DNA of 64,000 bases from positions 1 to 64,000 of the forward strand of contig NZ_DASYTH010000122.1 in NCBI RefSeq assembly GCF_036002505.1, given 5' to 3'. Below, piece after piece: positions 25,088 through 33,468 of this stretch (position 1 is its first letter; each line of letters starts with the position of its first letter). The notes below the pieces were generated by a model. It did no database searches. It was not told where the DNA came from and was given only the letters and a program-made list of their open reading frames with translations. The position numbers and the translations under genes were made by a program. The stretch is from DASYTH01 sp036002505 (GTDB taxonomy: Bacteria; Actinomycetota; Actinomycetes; Mycobacteriales; Pseudonocardiaceae).

Positions 25088-25357
25088 GGGGCCTCCTCGA
25101 TCCGAGGTCAGGGTCATTCACTTCTCTCTGTACGTCGCGCGCGGCCCGGATAGCCTCGTGACGCCCCTGACAACACCGAACCCCGCCGCCAACTGGCGAA
25201 CGGGGCCCGCAATCCGACCGAGCCCGGCGTGGAGCCGGGACACCGTGACCCAACCTCGGTCACCGCGATCGGACCCGGCCACCTGAGTTGGTGACGCGGG
25301 TGGGAGCGGGGCTCCACTTTGCCGCCCCTCCTGGGGCAGGTCGCACCCATCAGGGTA
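25088..25357 (-). promoter_or_regulatory. infC leader: promoter, hairpins and a small overlapping reading frame
   Basis: On the minus strand an extended -10 (TGATACCCT, hexamer at 25352-25357) would start a leader of about 255 nt. Within it are hairpins at 25243-25264 (GTGACC/GGTCAC arms), 25223-25239 (CCCGGC/GCCGGG arms) and 25181-25205 (CCCCG and CGCCA arms). A reading frame beginning GTG-GAG-CCC-CGC runs through the leader and ends with TGA overlapping the ATG at 25117 (ATGA). This looks like a structured regulatory leader; the mechanism is unknown. No gene is otherwise seen between 25118 and 25397. Confidence 0.5.
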
Positions 25358-25397
25358 TCAGACCGGCAACCGACATCTCCGTACCGCACCTGGCAGC

Positions 25398-26180
25398 ATG
25401 ATCACCATGGTGCGAGCGGAGATCAACGGAGCCCCGGCGACCACGGGAGACCTGCACCGGCTGGCCACGGTCAACTACGGCCACTTCACGTCGATGCAGG
25501 TCCGCGACGGCCGGGTGGCCGGCCTGGACGTGCACCTGCGCCGGCTCGAGGACTCCTCCCGCGAGTTGTTCGCCGAGCCCGTGGACGGGTCGACCGTACG
25601 CGGCTGGATCCGGGCGGCCCTCGGCGACGACCGGGACGCCACGGTCCGGGTGACCGTGTTCGGCGGCGGCCGCAACCAGCGCGTGGACGCCGGGCCCTCG
25701 GTGCTGGTGTCGGTCGGCGACCCGATGCCGGACGGCCCGCAACCCGCGTGGCGCCTGCGCACCACGACCTACGTCCGGGATCTGCCGCACATCAAGCACG
25801 TCGCCACGATGGGCCTGATCCGGCACTGGCGCCTCGCCCAGGCCGACGGCTTCGACGACGCGCTGTTCGCCGACGAGACCGGGCGGATCTCCGAGGGCAC
25901 GGCCTGGAACCTCGCGCTGTGGGACGGCGAGCAGGTGGTCTGGCCGGACGCTCCGCAGCTCGCCGGCGTCACCATGCAGTTGCTGAAACCCCGGATCCCC
26001 TCGGTGACCCGCCCGGTGTACGTCCGCGACCTCGCGGAGCTCCATGGTGCGGTGATCACGTACTCGAGCTGGGCCGGACAGCCGGTGGCGAGCATCGGCG
26101 AGGTGGAGTTCGCCGGCACCGGCGAACTGGCCGAGCTGATGGCGGCGGCCTGGGAGACCGTGCCGTGGGACGTGATCTAG
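25398..26180 (+). CDS. Class IV PLP-dependent aminotransferase family protein
   Basis: A ~260-residue fold-type IV aminotransferase or lyase, the group of branched-chain aminotransferase and aminodeoxychorismate lyase. It shows VNYGHFTSMQVRDGRVAGLD near the N-terminus and HIKHVATMGLIRHWRLA, where the PLP lysine is expected (Lys in HIKHV). FADETGRISEGTAWNLALW is the family signature. The substrate is unknown. Start codons ATG 25398 and ATG 25407 are both possible. It is divergent from infC and ends in a convergent gap with two hairpins. Confidence 0.85.
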   Translation: MITMVRAEINGAPATTGDLHRLATVNYGHFTSMQVRDGRVAGLDVHLRRLEDSSRELFAEPVDGSTVRGWIRAALGDDRDATVRVTVFGGGRNQRVDAGPSVLVSVGDPMPDGPQPAWRLRTTTYVRDLPHIKHVATMGLIRHWRLAQADGFDDALFADETGRISEGTAWNLALWDGEQVVWPDAPQLAGVTMQLLKPRIPSVTRPVYVRDLAELHGAVITYSSWAGQPVASIGEVEFAGTGELAELMAAAWETVPWDVI

Positions 26181-26293
26181 TGTCCCGAGTCAGAGATTCG
26201 CGCGCTAAATCCGTGACATACCGACGACTGAGCGCCCAGTGTGGATCTTGGTTTGGGTGCTGGCGAGGCTGGTGTGATCAAACGGTGGGCGAT

Positions 26294-26346
26294 GTCCTGA
26301 AGGTGACCTTCAGGACGCTCAACGTCCCGAAGGCCCCCTTCAGGAC
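26294..26346. terminator. Tandem hairpins in a convergent gap
   Basis: Two near-identical hairpins 30 bp apart: GTCCTGAAGG-TGA-CCTTCAGGAC at 26294-26316 (perfect 10-bp stem) and GTCCCGAAGG-CCC-CCTTCAGGAC at 26324-26346 (one wobble). They lie between the convergent aminotransferase and response-regulator genes and could end transcription from both sides. The surrounding 274-base gap (26181-26454) holds nothing else recognisable. Confidence 0.65.
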
Positions 26347-26454
26347 ACGAGCACAGCGATCTTGGCCGGCGGATTCGCCCCAATCGGACACCGCCGCCCC
26401 TGGTGAACCGCGACCACCATGCGGACTTACGCCACGAATTTCAGGCGGGGCACA

Positions 26455-27132
26455 TTAGCCGGATCTCCAGTGGTACCACAGTTCTGGCCGACCGACCTGG
26501 CCGTACTGCAGCCGACGGACGGCCAACCCGTTGTCCGCCAGGTATTCCAGATAGCGTCGCGCGGTCACCCGGGACACGCCGATGCCGTCGCTGGCCGCGC
26601 CCGCGGACAAGCCGTCCGCCGCGGCGCGCAGCGCGGAGACCACCGCGTCCAGGGTGGGTGCGCTCATACCCTTCGGCAGCGGCGGGCTTTCCGTCCCGCG
26701 CAGCGTCGACAGTAGACTGTCTACTTCGGACTGACCGGTGGCCTGGCCGGTGCGGTCCACGCCGGCCCGGAACCGTGCGTAGCGCTCGAGCTTGTCGCGC
26801 ATGGCTGCGAACGTGAACGGCTTCAACAGGTACTGCACCACGCCGGCGGACACCGCGGCCCGCACCACCGCGAGGTCGCGCGCCGAGGTCACCGCGATCA
26901 CGTCGACCGTGTGCCCGGCCGCCCGCACCGCCCGGCACACGTCCAGGCCGTGCGCGTCCGGCAGGTAGAAGTCCAGCAGCAGCAGGTCGACCGGCTGGCA
27001 CTTGAGAGCCCGGACGGCCTCGGCACCGGTGTGCACGACACCGGTCACGGTGAACCCGTCCACCCGGTCGACGTACTGCCGGTGCGCCTCGGCCGCCACC
27101 GGGTCGTCCTCGACCACCAGAACCCTTATCAC
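26455..27132 (-). CDS. DcuR/CitB-type response regulator
   Basis: A 225-residue two-component regulator. The receiver domain has the phosphoacceptor Asp54 (LLLLDFYLPDAHG), the acidic pair VVEDD at the start and Lys104 in YLLKPF. The C-terminal winged/HTH domain (SRVTARRYLEYLADNGLAVR) is of the CitB/DcuR kind. It is coupled by a GTGA overlap to the kinase gene upstream. It likely controls the dicarboxylate carrier gene beyond the kinase, as DcuSR and CitAB systems do. Confidence 0.9.
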   Translation of the reverse strand: MIRVLVVEDDPVAAEAHRQYVDRVDGFTVTGVVHTGAEAVRALKCQPVDLLLLDFYLPDAHGLDVCRAVRAAGHTVDVIAVTSARDLAVVRAAVSAGVVQYLLKPFTFAAMRDKLERYARFRAGVDRTGQATGQSEVDSLLSTLRGTESPPLPKGMSAPTLDAVVSALRAAADGLSAGAASDGIGVSRVTARRYLEYLADNGLAVRRLQYGQVGRPELWYHWRSG

Positions 27133-28694
27133 GCAGGCACTCCCGGCCGCACCGGAAGCCGGACGGTGAACACCGCTCCCCCGTCGCTGCCGACCTCGAT
27201 GGTGCCCCGGTTGCGCCGGACCGCCTGGCCCACCAGGGCGAGCCCCAGTCCGCGGTTGCCGGGCTTGGTGGACCAGCCGCGGTCGAACGCCTCGTGCATC
27301 CGGTCCGGATCCAGCCCACGGCCGGTGTCGGCGATCCGCAGCACCAGCTCGCCGCCCTCGGTCCGCGCGGTCACGAACACCTTCGGCTGGTCACCGCCCT
27401 CGAGCGCGGCGTCCAGCGCATTGTCGATCAGGTTGCCCAGAATGGTCACCACGTCCCGGGCGCCGTCGCCGTCGAGCGCGGTTTCGTCGATCTCGGTGTC
27501 CTCGGTGATCACCAGCGCCGCGCCGCGCTCGCTGGCCTCGGCCGCCTTGCCGAGCAGCAGCGCCGCCAGCACCGGCTCGGCCACCGCACCCACCACCCGG
27601 TCGGTGAGCCGCTGTGCGATCCGCAGCTCCGCGGTGGCGAACTCGACCGCCTCCGCGGTGCGCCCGAGCTCGACCAGCGACACCACCGTGTGCAGCCGGT
27701 TGGCCGCCTCGTGCGCCTGCGAGCGCAGCGACTCGGCGAAGCCCCGCACCGAGTTGAGCTCCCCGGTCAACGCCTGCAGATCGGTGTGGTCCCGCAGGGT
27801 CACCACGCTGCCGTGCGCCCGGTCGCCGGCGTGCACCGGCGCGGAGTTGACCACCAGCACCCGGCGGTCGGTCAGCCGGATCTCGTCGTGCGCCACCCCG
27901 GCGAGGCTCGCCGCCAGCGCCTCCGGCAACCCGAGCTCGTCGACCCGCCGGCCCTCCACGCCGCCGGACAGGTCCAGCAGCTCGCGCGCGCCGTCGTTGC
28001 ACAGGGTCACCCGGCGATCCTTGTCGACCAGCAGCAACCCCTCGCGCACCGCGTGCAGGATCGCCTCGTGGTAGTCGATCCGCCGGCCCAACTCGGCGGG
28101 CGCCAGCCCGTGCGTCTGCCGGCCGATCCGCCGGCTCACCAGGTAGGTGCTGGTGCATCCGACGGCGAGCGCGATGCCGGCCGCGATGAGCAGCGGCACC
28201 AGCCGGTCCCGCATCTGCCCGGCGATGGCCTCCACCGTGATGCCGACGCTGACCAGGGCCACCACCTTGTGGTCCGCGCTGAACACCGGGACCACGGCCC
28301 GCACCGAGGGGCCGAGCGTGCCGGTGTAGGTCTCGGTGAACACCTGGCCGGCCAGGGCCTGCTCGGTGTGCCCGAGGAACTGGCCGCCGATCATCGCCGG
28401 GTTCGGGTGCGTCCACCGCCGGCCGGCCGGGTTCATGATCGTGATGAAGTCGACGCCGGTGTCCGACCGGATCTCCTCGGCCATCGGCTGCAGGACCGCG
28501 CTCGGATCGGCGGAGGCCACCGCCTCGACGACGGACGGCGCGTCCGCGACGGTGCTCGCCACCGACACCGACTTCTCCCGCGCGGCGTCCTCGGTGTGCT
28601 CGGCCACGTCGACATAGACGAACACCGCCACGCCGGCCACCAGCAGGCTCACGATGATCACCTGCAGCACCAGCAGCTGTCGGGCAAGGCTCAT
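27129..28694 (-). CDS. DcuS/CitA-type sensor histidine kinase
   Basis: A 521-residue membrane kinase. TM1 spans residues ~7-28, followed by an extracytoplasmic PAS/Cache sensor (~30-160) and TM2 at ~166-186. A cytoplasmic PAS follows (~207-305). The phosphoacceptor is His328 in SLRSQAHEAANRLH, and the ATPase domain has NLIDNALDAA, ADTGRGLDP and GNRGLGLALV. These are the features of the CitA/DcuS family, which sense C4-dicarboxylates or citrate outside the cell. It is divergent from the DctA-like carrier, its probable target. ATG 28694 is chosen because it leads straight into TM1. Confidence 0.92.
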   Translation of the reverse strand: MSLARQLLVLQVIIVSLLVAGVAVFVYVDVAEHTEDAAREKSVSVASTVADAPSVVEAVASADPSAVLQPMAEEIRSDTGVDFITIMNPAGRRWTHPNPAMIGGQFLGHTEQALAGQVFTETYTGTLGPSVRAVVPVFSADHKVVALVSVGITVEAIAGQMRDRLVPLLIAAGIALAVGCTSTYLVSRRIGRQTHGLAPAELGRRIDYHEAILHAVREGLLLVDKDRRVTLCNDGARELLDLSGGVEGRRVDELGLPEALAASLAGVAHDEIRLTDRRVLVVNSAPVHAGDRAHGSVVTLRDHTDLQALTGELNSVRGFAESLRSQAHEAANRLHTVVSLVELGRTAEAVEFATAELRIAQRLTDRVVGAVAEPVLAALLLGKAAEASERGAALVITEDTEIDETALDGDGARDVVTILGNLIDNALDAALEGGDQPKVFVTARTEGGELVLRIADTGRGLDPDRMHEAFDRGWSTKPGNRGLGLALVGQAVRRNRGTIEVGSDGGAVFTVRLPVRPGVPA

Positions 28695-28774
28695 GGCCAC
28701 AGTGTCCAACTCGAAACGAGGAACATTCAAAGGCCACGGCACGGTAGAGCATGGATCAAGTTGGCTGGTGGGTG

Positions 28775-28829
28775 GGGCCGACCACTCGGGCGGGCCGGCG
28801 GCCCACCCTCGCTAGACCGGCATTTTGAA
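28775..28829 (+). repeat. Dispersed palindromic repeat in the kinase-carrier promoter gap
   Basis: This 55-bp stretch (CCGACCACTCGGGCGGGCC and on to GGCCCACCCTCGC) matches 60241-60295 at about 80% by eye. Its GGGCGGGCC/GGCCCACCC centre is a weaker form of the hairpin core at 23756. It lies between the divergent kinase and carrier genes, so it may influence their promoters. Confidence 0.6.
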
Positions 28830-28851
28830 TGCCCCTCAGGGTGTGAACGAT

Positions 28852-30243
28852 ATGTACGGAAACGTGACCCGGGTCATACCCGAGCGGATAGTGCGGGCCG
28901 TGTCCACGACCTCAGAGGCGGCGCCCCGGCGCAGCGGCGACCGCACCCACTACCTGTACCTCGCGGTGATCCTGGCCGTGCTCCTCGGCATCGTGGTCGG
29001 CTTCGCCTTCCCCGAGTTCGCGAAGTCGTTGAAACCGCTGGGCGACGGGTTCGTCAAGCTGATCAAGATGATGATCAGCCCGATCATCTTCTGCACGATC
29101 GTGCTCGGCATCGGCCGGGTGGCCAAGGCCGCGACCGTCGGCAAGGTCGGCGCGCTCGCGATCGGCTACTTCCTGGTGATGTCCACGGTCGCGCTGATCA
29201 TCGGGCTGCTGGTCGGCAACGTGCTCAACCCCGGCAGTGGCCTCAAGCAGGGCGCACCGCCGGCCGCACCGCCCCAGAACACCAACGAGTTCCTGCTCAA
29301 CATCATCCCGGACACCCTGCTGTCCTCGCTCACCGCGGGCAACGTGCTGCAGACGTTGCTGGTCTCGCTGCTCGTCGGGTTCGCGCTGCTGGCGCTCCGC
29401 GGTGCGGGCGCGCCGATCCTGCGCGGCATCGAGCACATCCAGCGGCTGATCTTCAAGATCCTCGCCATGGTGATGTGGACGGCCCCGGTCGGCGCGTTCG
29501 GCGCGATCGCCGCGGTGGTCGGCGCCACCGGGTGGAGCGCGCTGAAGAGCCTCGCGGTGATCATGCTCGGGTTCTACATCACCTGCGTGATCTTCGTGTT
29601 CGGTGTGCTCGGCACACTGCTCTGGACCGTGGCCCGGGTCAACCTCCTTGCCCTGCTCCGGTACCTGGGCCGGGAGTTCCTGCTCATCCTGGGCGCGTCG
29701 TCCTCCGAGGTGGCGCTGCCCCGGCTGATCGCCAAGATGGAGCACCTCGGCGTGAGCCGGCCGGTCGTCGGCATCACCGTGCCCACCGGCTACTCGTTCA
29801 ACCTCGACGGCACGGCCATCTACCTGACCATGGCGACGCTGTTCATCGCCAGCGCGAAGGGCACACCGCTGACCCTCGGCGAGCAGATCTCGTTGCTGCT
29901 GTTCATGATCGTGGCGTCCAAGGGCGCCGCGGGGGTGAGCGGAGCGGGGCTCTCCACGCTCGCCGGCGGGTTGCAGGCACACCGGCCGGACCTGGTCAGC
30001 GGCGTCGGGCTGATCGTCGGCATCGACCGGTTCATGTCCGAGGCCCGCTCGCTGACCAACTTCGCCGGCAACGCGGTGGCCACCGTGCTGGTCGGCGTCT
30101 GGACCCAGGAGTTCGACCGGGACCGGGCCGGCCGCGTGCTGGCCGGCGAGGACCCGTTCGACGAAGCGACCATGGTCGACGACGGCGGCGACCGGTCGGC
30201 CGCGGGCGCGGACGGCGAGACCACGCCCGCGGTAAGGGGGTAA
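28852..30243 (+). CDS. dctA: DctA-like C4-dicarboxylate/cation symporter
   Basis: A ~463-residue member of the dicarboxylate/amino acid:cation symporter family (SLC1/GltPh fold) for uptake of succinate, fumarate or malate. It has FVKLIKMMISPIIFCTIVLG in the first third, the serine-rich hairpin (ILGASSSEVALPRLIAKMEHLGV) and the substrate motif GYSFNLDGTAIYLT. The late SKGAAGVSGAG and GIDRFMSEARSLTNFAGN are also typical. The N-terminus is uncertain: ATG 28852 is used, but GTG 28900 would start the protein close to TM1. The neighbouring DcuS/DcuR-type pair probably induces it. Confidence 0.9.
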   Translation: MYGNVTRVIPERIVRAVSTTSEAAPRRSGDRTHYLYLAVILAVLLGIVVGFAFPEFAKSLKPLGDGFVKLIKMMISPIIFCTIVLGIGRVAKAATVGKVGALAIGYFLVMSTVALIIGLLVGNVLNPGSGLKQGAPPAAPPQNTNEFLLNIIPDTLLSSLTAGNVLQTLLVSLLVGFALLALRGAGAPILRGIEHIQRLIFKILAMVMWTAPVGAFGAIAAVVGATGWSALKSLAVIMLGFYITCVIFVFGVLGTLLWTVARVNLLALLRYLGREFLLILGASSSEVALPRLIAKMEHLGVSRPVVGITVPTGYSFNLDGTAIYLTMATLFIASAKGTPLTLGEQISLLLFMIVASKGAAGVSGAGLSTLAGGLQAHRPDLVSGVGLIVGIDRFMSEARSLTNFAGNAVATVLVGVWTQEFDRDRAGRVLAGEDPFDEATMVDDGGDRSAAGADGETTPAVRG

Positions 30244-30250
30244 GGAAAGG

Positions 30251-30289
30251 TCGCGGTGGGTTGCTCCGTCGGAAGGCGGCCCACCGCGA
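30251..30289 (+). terminator. Hairpin after dctA
   Basis: TCGCGGTGGG and CCCACCGCGA form a perfect 10-bp stem with a 19-nt loop, 7 nt after the dctA stop. There is no T-run, which is common for actinobacterial terminators. Confidence 0.55.
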
Positions 30290-30294
30290 CCGGG

Positions 30295-30378
30295 CGTGTT
30301 GGTCCCTGGCGTCGGCGTGTTGGCATCAGGCGCAGTCATGTTGGCTTGTGGCGCGGCCATGTCGGCCCGTGTTCCGCG
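30295..30378 (+). repeat. 21-bp tandem repeat array (4 units)
   Basis: Four consecutive 21-base units begin CGTGTTGG, CGTGTTGG, CATGTTGG and CATGTCGG. They share a YGTGTTGGC...GGCGC pattern and diverge toward the right end. They lie in the convergent gap between dctA and the acyl-CoA ligase gene. A second 21-bp array of different sequence occurs at 40065-40148 in a similar setting. Confidence 0.65.
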
Positions 30379-30438
30379 CCAGGGGCCAATTCACCGACGC
30401 CACGCGCAAACATGGCGACGTGAGAAGCCAACACACGG

Positions 30439-32067
30439 TTAGTCGAGCATGATCACATCGAGGGTGCCGTCGGCGTAGCGGCGGCGGAGCTCCTTCTTGT
30501 CGAACTTGCCGACGCTGGTCTTGGGGACCTCGGGGATGACGCTCCAGCGTTCGGGGACCTGCCACCAGTCGATGCGGCCGGCGAGGAAGTCGCGCAGCTC
30601 GGCGACGGTGGCGGAGCGGCCGGCCTGGAAGACCACAGCGGCGAGCGGGCGTTCCTGCCAGCGGACGTCGGGGACGGCGATCACGGCGGCCTCGGCCACC
30701 GCGGGATGGGTCATGAGCTGGCTTTCCAGCTCCACCGAGGAGATCCACTCGTCGCCGGAGCGGATCACGTCCTTGGCCCGGTCGGTCAGCGTCAGGTAGC
30801 CGTCCGGGGTGAGCGTGCCGATGTCGCCGGTGCGCAGCCAGCCGCCGGTGAACCGGGACGGGGCCTCGCGGTCGGAGGGTTCCGGCTTGTAGTAGGAGCT
30901 GGCGATCCACGGGCCGCGGATCTCCAACTCCCCCACGCTTTTCCCGTCGTGCGGGATCGGGCGGCCGTCCGCACCGATGAGCCGCGCCTCCAGCGACGGC
31001 AGCAGGCGGCCCTGGGTGATCCGGTAGTGCCAGGCGTCCTCCTCGCTGACCCCGGCCGGCGGGTGCGCCACCGCGGCGATCGGCGACGTCTCGGTCATCC
31101 CCCAGCCCTGCACGATGCGAACCCCGTGCCGCTCCTGGAACTCCCGCATCAGCGAGGGCGGGCAGGTGGCGCCGCCGGCCAGCACCATGCGCAGCGACGA
31201 GACATCCCCAGAGTGCGCGCGCAGGTGCTCGAGCACGCCCGACCAGGTGGTGGTCACCGCGGCGGCCATGGTCGGCCGCTCCCGCACGATCATGGCCACC
31301 AGCGACTCCGGCTGCAGGAACCGGTCCGGCAGCAGAAGTCCCGCCCCGGCAAGCAGTGCGGCGTAGGGCATGCCCCAGGCGTTGACGTGGAACATCGGCA
31401 CCACCGGCATCAGCACGTCCAGCGGGCTCATGCCGTGCGCCGCGGGGGTGTTCACCGCCATGCTGTGCAGGTAGATCGACCGGTGGCTGTACGCGACGCC
31501 CTTGGGCTCCCCGGTGGTGCCGCTGGTGTAGCAGAGCGCGGCCGCGCTGTCCTCGTCCGGGTCCTCCCAGTCGTAGTGGACCGACTGTGCGGCAAGGAGT
31601 TCCTCGTAGTCGTGGGTGAGCTTGCCGGCGCTGCGCATGACCGCCGGGCGCCCGCTGCCGACGACCACCACGTGCTCCACGGTGGGCAGCTCCGGCAGCA
31701 GCTCGGCGAACCGCGGCAGCGCCGTCTCGTTGACCAGGATCACCCGGTCTTCGGCGTGGTTGATCGTGTACACCAGCTGGTGCTTGGAGAACCGCAGGTT
31801 GATCGTGTGCAGCACGGCGCCCATCGCCGGCACCGCGAGGTAAGCCTCGAGATGCTCGGCGTTGTTCCACATGAACGTGCCGACCCGCTGGTCGCCGGTC
31901 ACGCCGAGGGCGCGCAACGCGTTGGCCAGCTGGGCGCAGCGCAGGCCCAGCTCCCCGTAGGAGCGGTACCGCGCCGCCGTCCCGGTCCAGGTCGCGGCCC
32001 GGCTGTCGGCGTGCACCGTGGTGCCGTAGCGCAGCATCCGGGCGACCGTGAGCGGGGCGTCCTGCAT
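30439..32067 (-). CDS. AMP-forming fatty-acyl-CoA synthetase (ANL family)
   Basis: A ~542-residue adenylate-forming ligase of the medium/long-chain acyl-CoA synthetase type. The P-loop is YTSGTTGEPKGVA, followed by GWGMTETSP, the hinge region GWLRTGDIGTLTPDGYLTLTDR and a C-terminal lysine region (PKTSVGKFDKKELRRRY). It activates a carboxylic acid to acyl-AMP and then acyl-CoA; chain length is not readable. A GTG at 32079 overlapping the upstream stop is an alternative start; either way translation is coupled to the PucR-type regulator. Confidence 0.9.
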   Translation of the reverse strand: MQDAPLTVARMLRYGTTVHADSRAATWTGTAARYRSYGELGLRCAQLANALRALGVTGDQRVGTFMWNNAEHLEAYLAVPAMGAVLHTINLRFSKHQLVYTINHAEDRVILVNETALPRFAELLPELPTVEHVVVVGSGRPAVMRSAGKLTHDYEELLAAQSVHYDWEDPDEDSAAALCYTSGTTGEPKGVAYSHRSIYLHSMAVNTPAAHGMSPLDVLMPVVPMFHVNAWGMPYAALLAGAGLLLPDRFLQPESLVAMIVRERPTMAAAVTTTWSGVLEHLRAHSGDVSSLRMVLAGGATCPPSLMREFQERHGVRIVQGWGMTETSPIAAVAHPPAGVSEEDAWHYRITQGRLLPSLEARLIGADGRPIPHDGKSVGELEIRGPWIASSYYKPEPSDREAPSRFTGGWLRTGDIGTLTPDGYLTLTDRAKDVIRSGDEWISSVELESQLMTHPAVAEAAVIAVPDVRWQERPLAAVVFQAGRSATVAELRDFLAGRIDWWQVPERWSVIPEVPKTSVGKFDKKELRRRYADGTLDVIMLD

Positions 32068-32075
32068 GGTGCTCT

Positions 32076-33287
32076 TCACCGCTCGCGACCCCGTTCCCGG
32101 ACGTTGCGCAGCTCCCACGCGGTGAGGGCGAGCGAGACGGCGACGAACGTGGCGCGGCCCTTCAACGGCCGCCCGAGTAACCCCTCCAGCCGGTTGAGCC
32201 GGTTCAGCACGGTGTTGCGGTGGCAGTAGAGGCGGGTCGCGGTGTGCGCCACCGAGCAGTTCGTGTCGATCCACACGGCGAGCGTGGTGAGCAGGTGCCG
32301 GCCTTCCCGCCCGGGCAGGTCCAGCACCGGCCCGAGCAGCTCGCGCACCAGCATGTCGGCGAGGTCCGGGGAGCGGACCAGCAGCGCCTCCGGCAGGTGG
32401 TCCTCGAGCGTCGCCAGACCGGGCGCGCCGGCCGGCAGGGTGGCCATCGCGATGGAGGCGAGCTGGAAGCCCTCGTCGACCTGGCCCAGCCCGGCGACCA
32501 CCGGGCCGGCGCCGCCACGGCCGCGCATGGCCGGACGCAGCCGGCGCAGCACCGCTTCCGGGCCGGACTTCTCCAGCGCCACCAACCCGACCAGCACCTC
32601 CCCGCTGACCTGCCAGACCGACCGGAAACCGCCGGCCGCCAACGTTTCCGCGGCCATCTCCACGCCGGGCCGGCCGGCGGACGTCGGCTCCACCGCGAAC
32701 ACCAGGTACGGGCTGTCCGCCGGCAGGTCCAGCTTGACCGCGGCGTCCTCCAGGAACGAGGCGTCCCGGCCGCGGCCGCGGAGCAGCTCGTCGACCATGG
32801 CGCGGCGGCGCTGCTCGGCCATCCGCAGCAGCTCCAGCTCGGTGCGGTGGTAGTGGTAGCAGGTGGCGGCCTCGGCGGAGACCTCGTCGATGATCAGCCA
32901 GAGCGAGCCGGCCAGCTCGAGCAGGGCCGGGTCGCCGGCGGCGCAGTCCACCAGCTCCTGCCAGACGGCGAGGCCGGCCAGCCGGTACGAGCGCAGCACC
33001 GAGTCCAGCGGGACTCCCCGCTCGGCCTGCCGCCGGGCGCCGGCCCGGATGACCGCGTACGGCTCGCCGCCGGCATCCCCGGTGAGCAGCCGCAGCACCG
33101 CGTCGGTGTTGTCCCGGCAGGACTTGCGCAGATCCGGCAGCGACACCAGCGCGGTGTCCAGGTAGGCGGAGTTCTTCGCGACGATGTGCCCGACCCAGCG
33201 GTCGGCGATCCCGTCCAGCCGGTCGCGCAGCACCCCGATCAGCCCGGGGCCCGCCTCGACATCCTCGACACTCTCCAGCGCTGCCAT
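32076..33287 (-). CDS. PucR/CdaR-type transcriptional regulator
   Basis: A 403-residue regulator with the PucR C-terminal helix-turn-helix: TTLAVWIDTNCSVAHTATRL followed by YCHRNTVLNRLNRLEGLLGRPL. The middle holds a GGDEF-like helical region typical of these proteins, and the N-terminal half is a helical sensor domain of unknown ligand. It probably controls the coupled acyl-CoA ligase gene, the divergent molybdenum hydroxylase, or both. A small palindrome at 33342 is a candidate operator. Confidence 0.85.
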   Translation of the reverse strand: MAALESVEDVEAGPGLIGVLRDRLDGIADRWVGHIVAKNSAYLDTALVSLPDLRKSCRDNTDAVLRLLTGDAGGEPYAVIRAGARRQAERGVPLDSVLRSYRLAGLAVWQELVDCAAGDPALLELAGSLWLIIDEVSAEAATCYHYHRTELELLRMAEQRRRAMVDELLRGRGRDASFLEDAAVKLDLPADSPYLVFAVEPTSAGRPGVEMAAETLAAGGFRSVWQVSGEVLVGLVALEKSGPEAVLRRLRPAMRGRGGAGPVVAGLGQVDEGFQLASIAMATLPAGAPGLATLEDHLPEALLVRSPDLADMLVRELLGPVLDLPGREGRHLLTTLAVWIDTNCSVAHTATRLYCHRNTVLNRLNRLEGLLGRPLKGRATFVAVSLALTAWELRNVRERGRER

Positions 33288-33341
33288 GGAGTCACGATGC
33301 TCGTTTTGCCCCCGAACGGCAAGATTCCGCCGTCTGGAGGA

Positions 33342-33356
33342 TGTGCAATGCGCACA
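33342..33356. promoter_or_regulatory. Candidate operator palindrome in the PucR-hydroxylase gap
   Basis: TGTGC-AATGC-GCACA, 5-bp arms with a 5-bp spacer, 55 bp upstream of the regulator start and within the shared divergent region (33288-33468). It is short and could arise by chance. Confidence 0.3.
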
Positions 33357-33468
33357 AGGAGCAGTGGCCTGGACTGAGCGCTACAACCAGTGATCGGCCG
33401 GTCCGGCGCTGCGACTATTGAGTCTGATGTGGATTCACCCGAGTCGGCGCTGACGAGGAGCTTCCCCG

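Noticed and set aside
25114..25389. The 91-codon frame upstream of infC as an ordinary protein gene
   Set aside because: Arg/Gly/Pro-rich with no family likeness. It lies over the infC promoter and hairpin leader. Retained only as a possible leader element.
30295..30378. CRISPR-like array
   Set aside because: Units are adjacent with no spacers, only four copies, 21 bp long, and no cas genes are present. The same applies to 40065-40148.
27294..30452. A ~1050-codon plus-strand open frame across the kinase and dctA genes
   Set aside because: It covers two well-supported genes in another frame or strand and has shadow-type composition.
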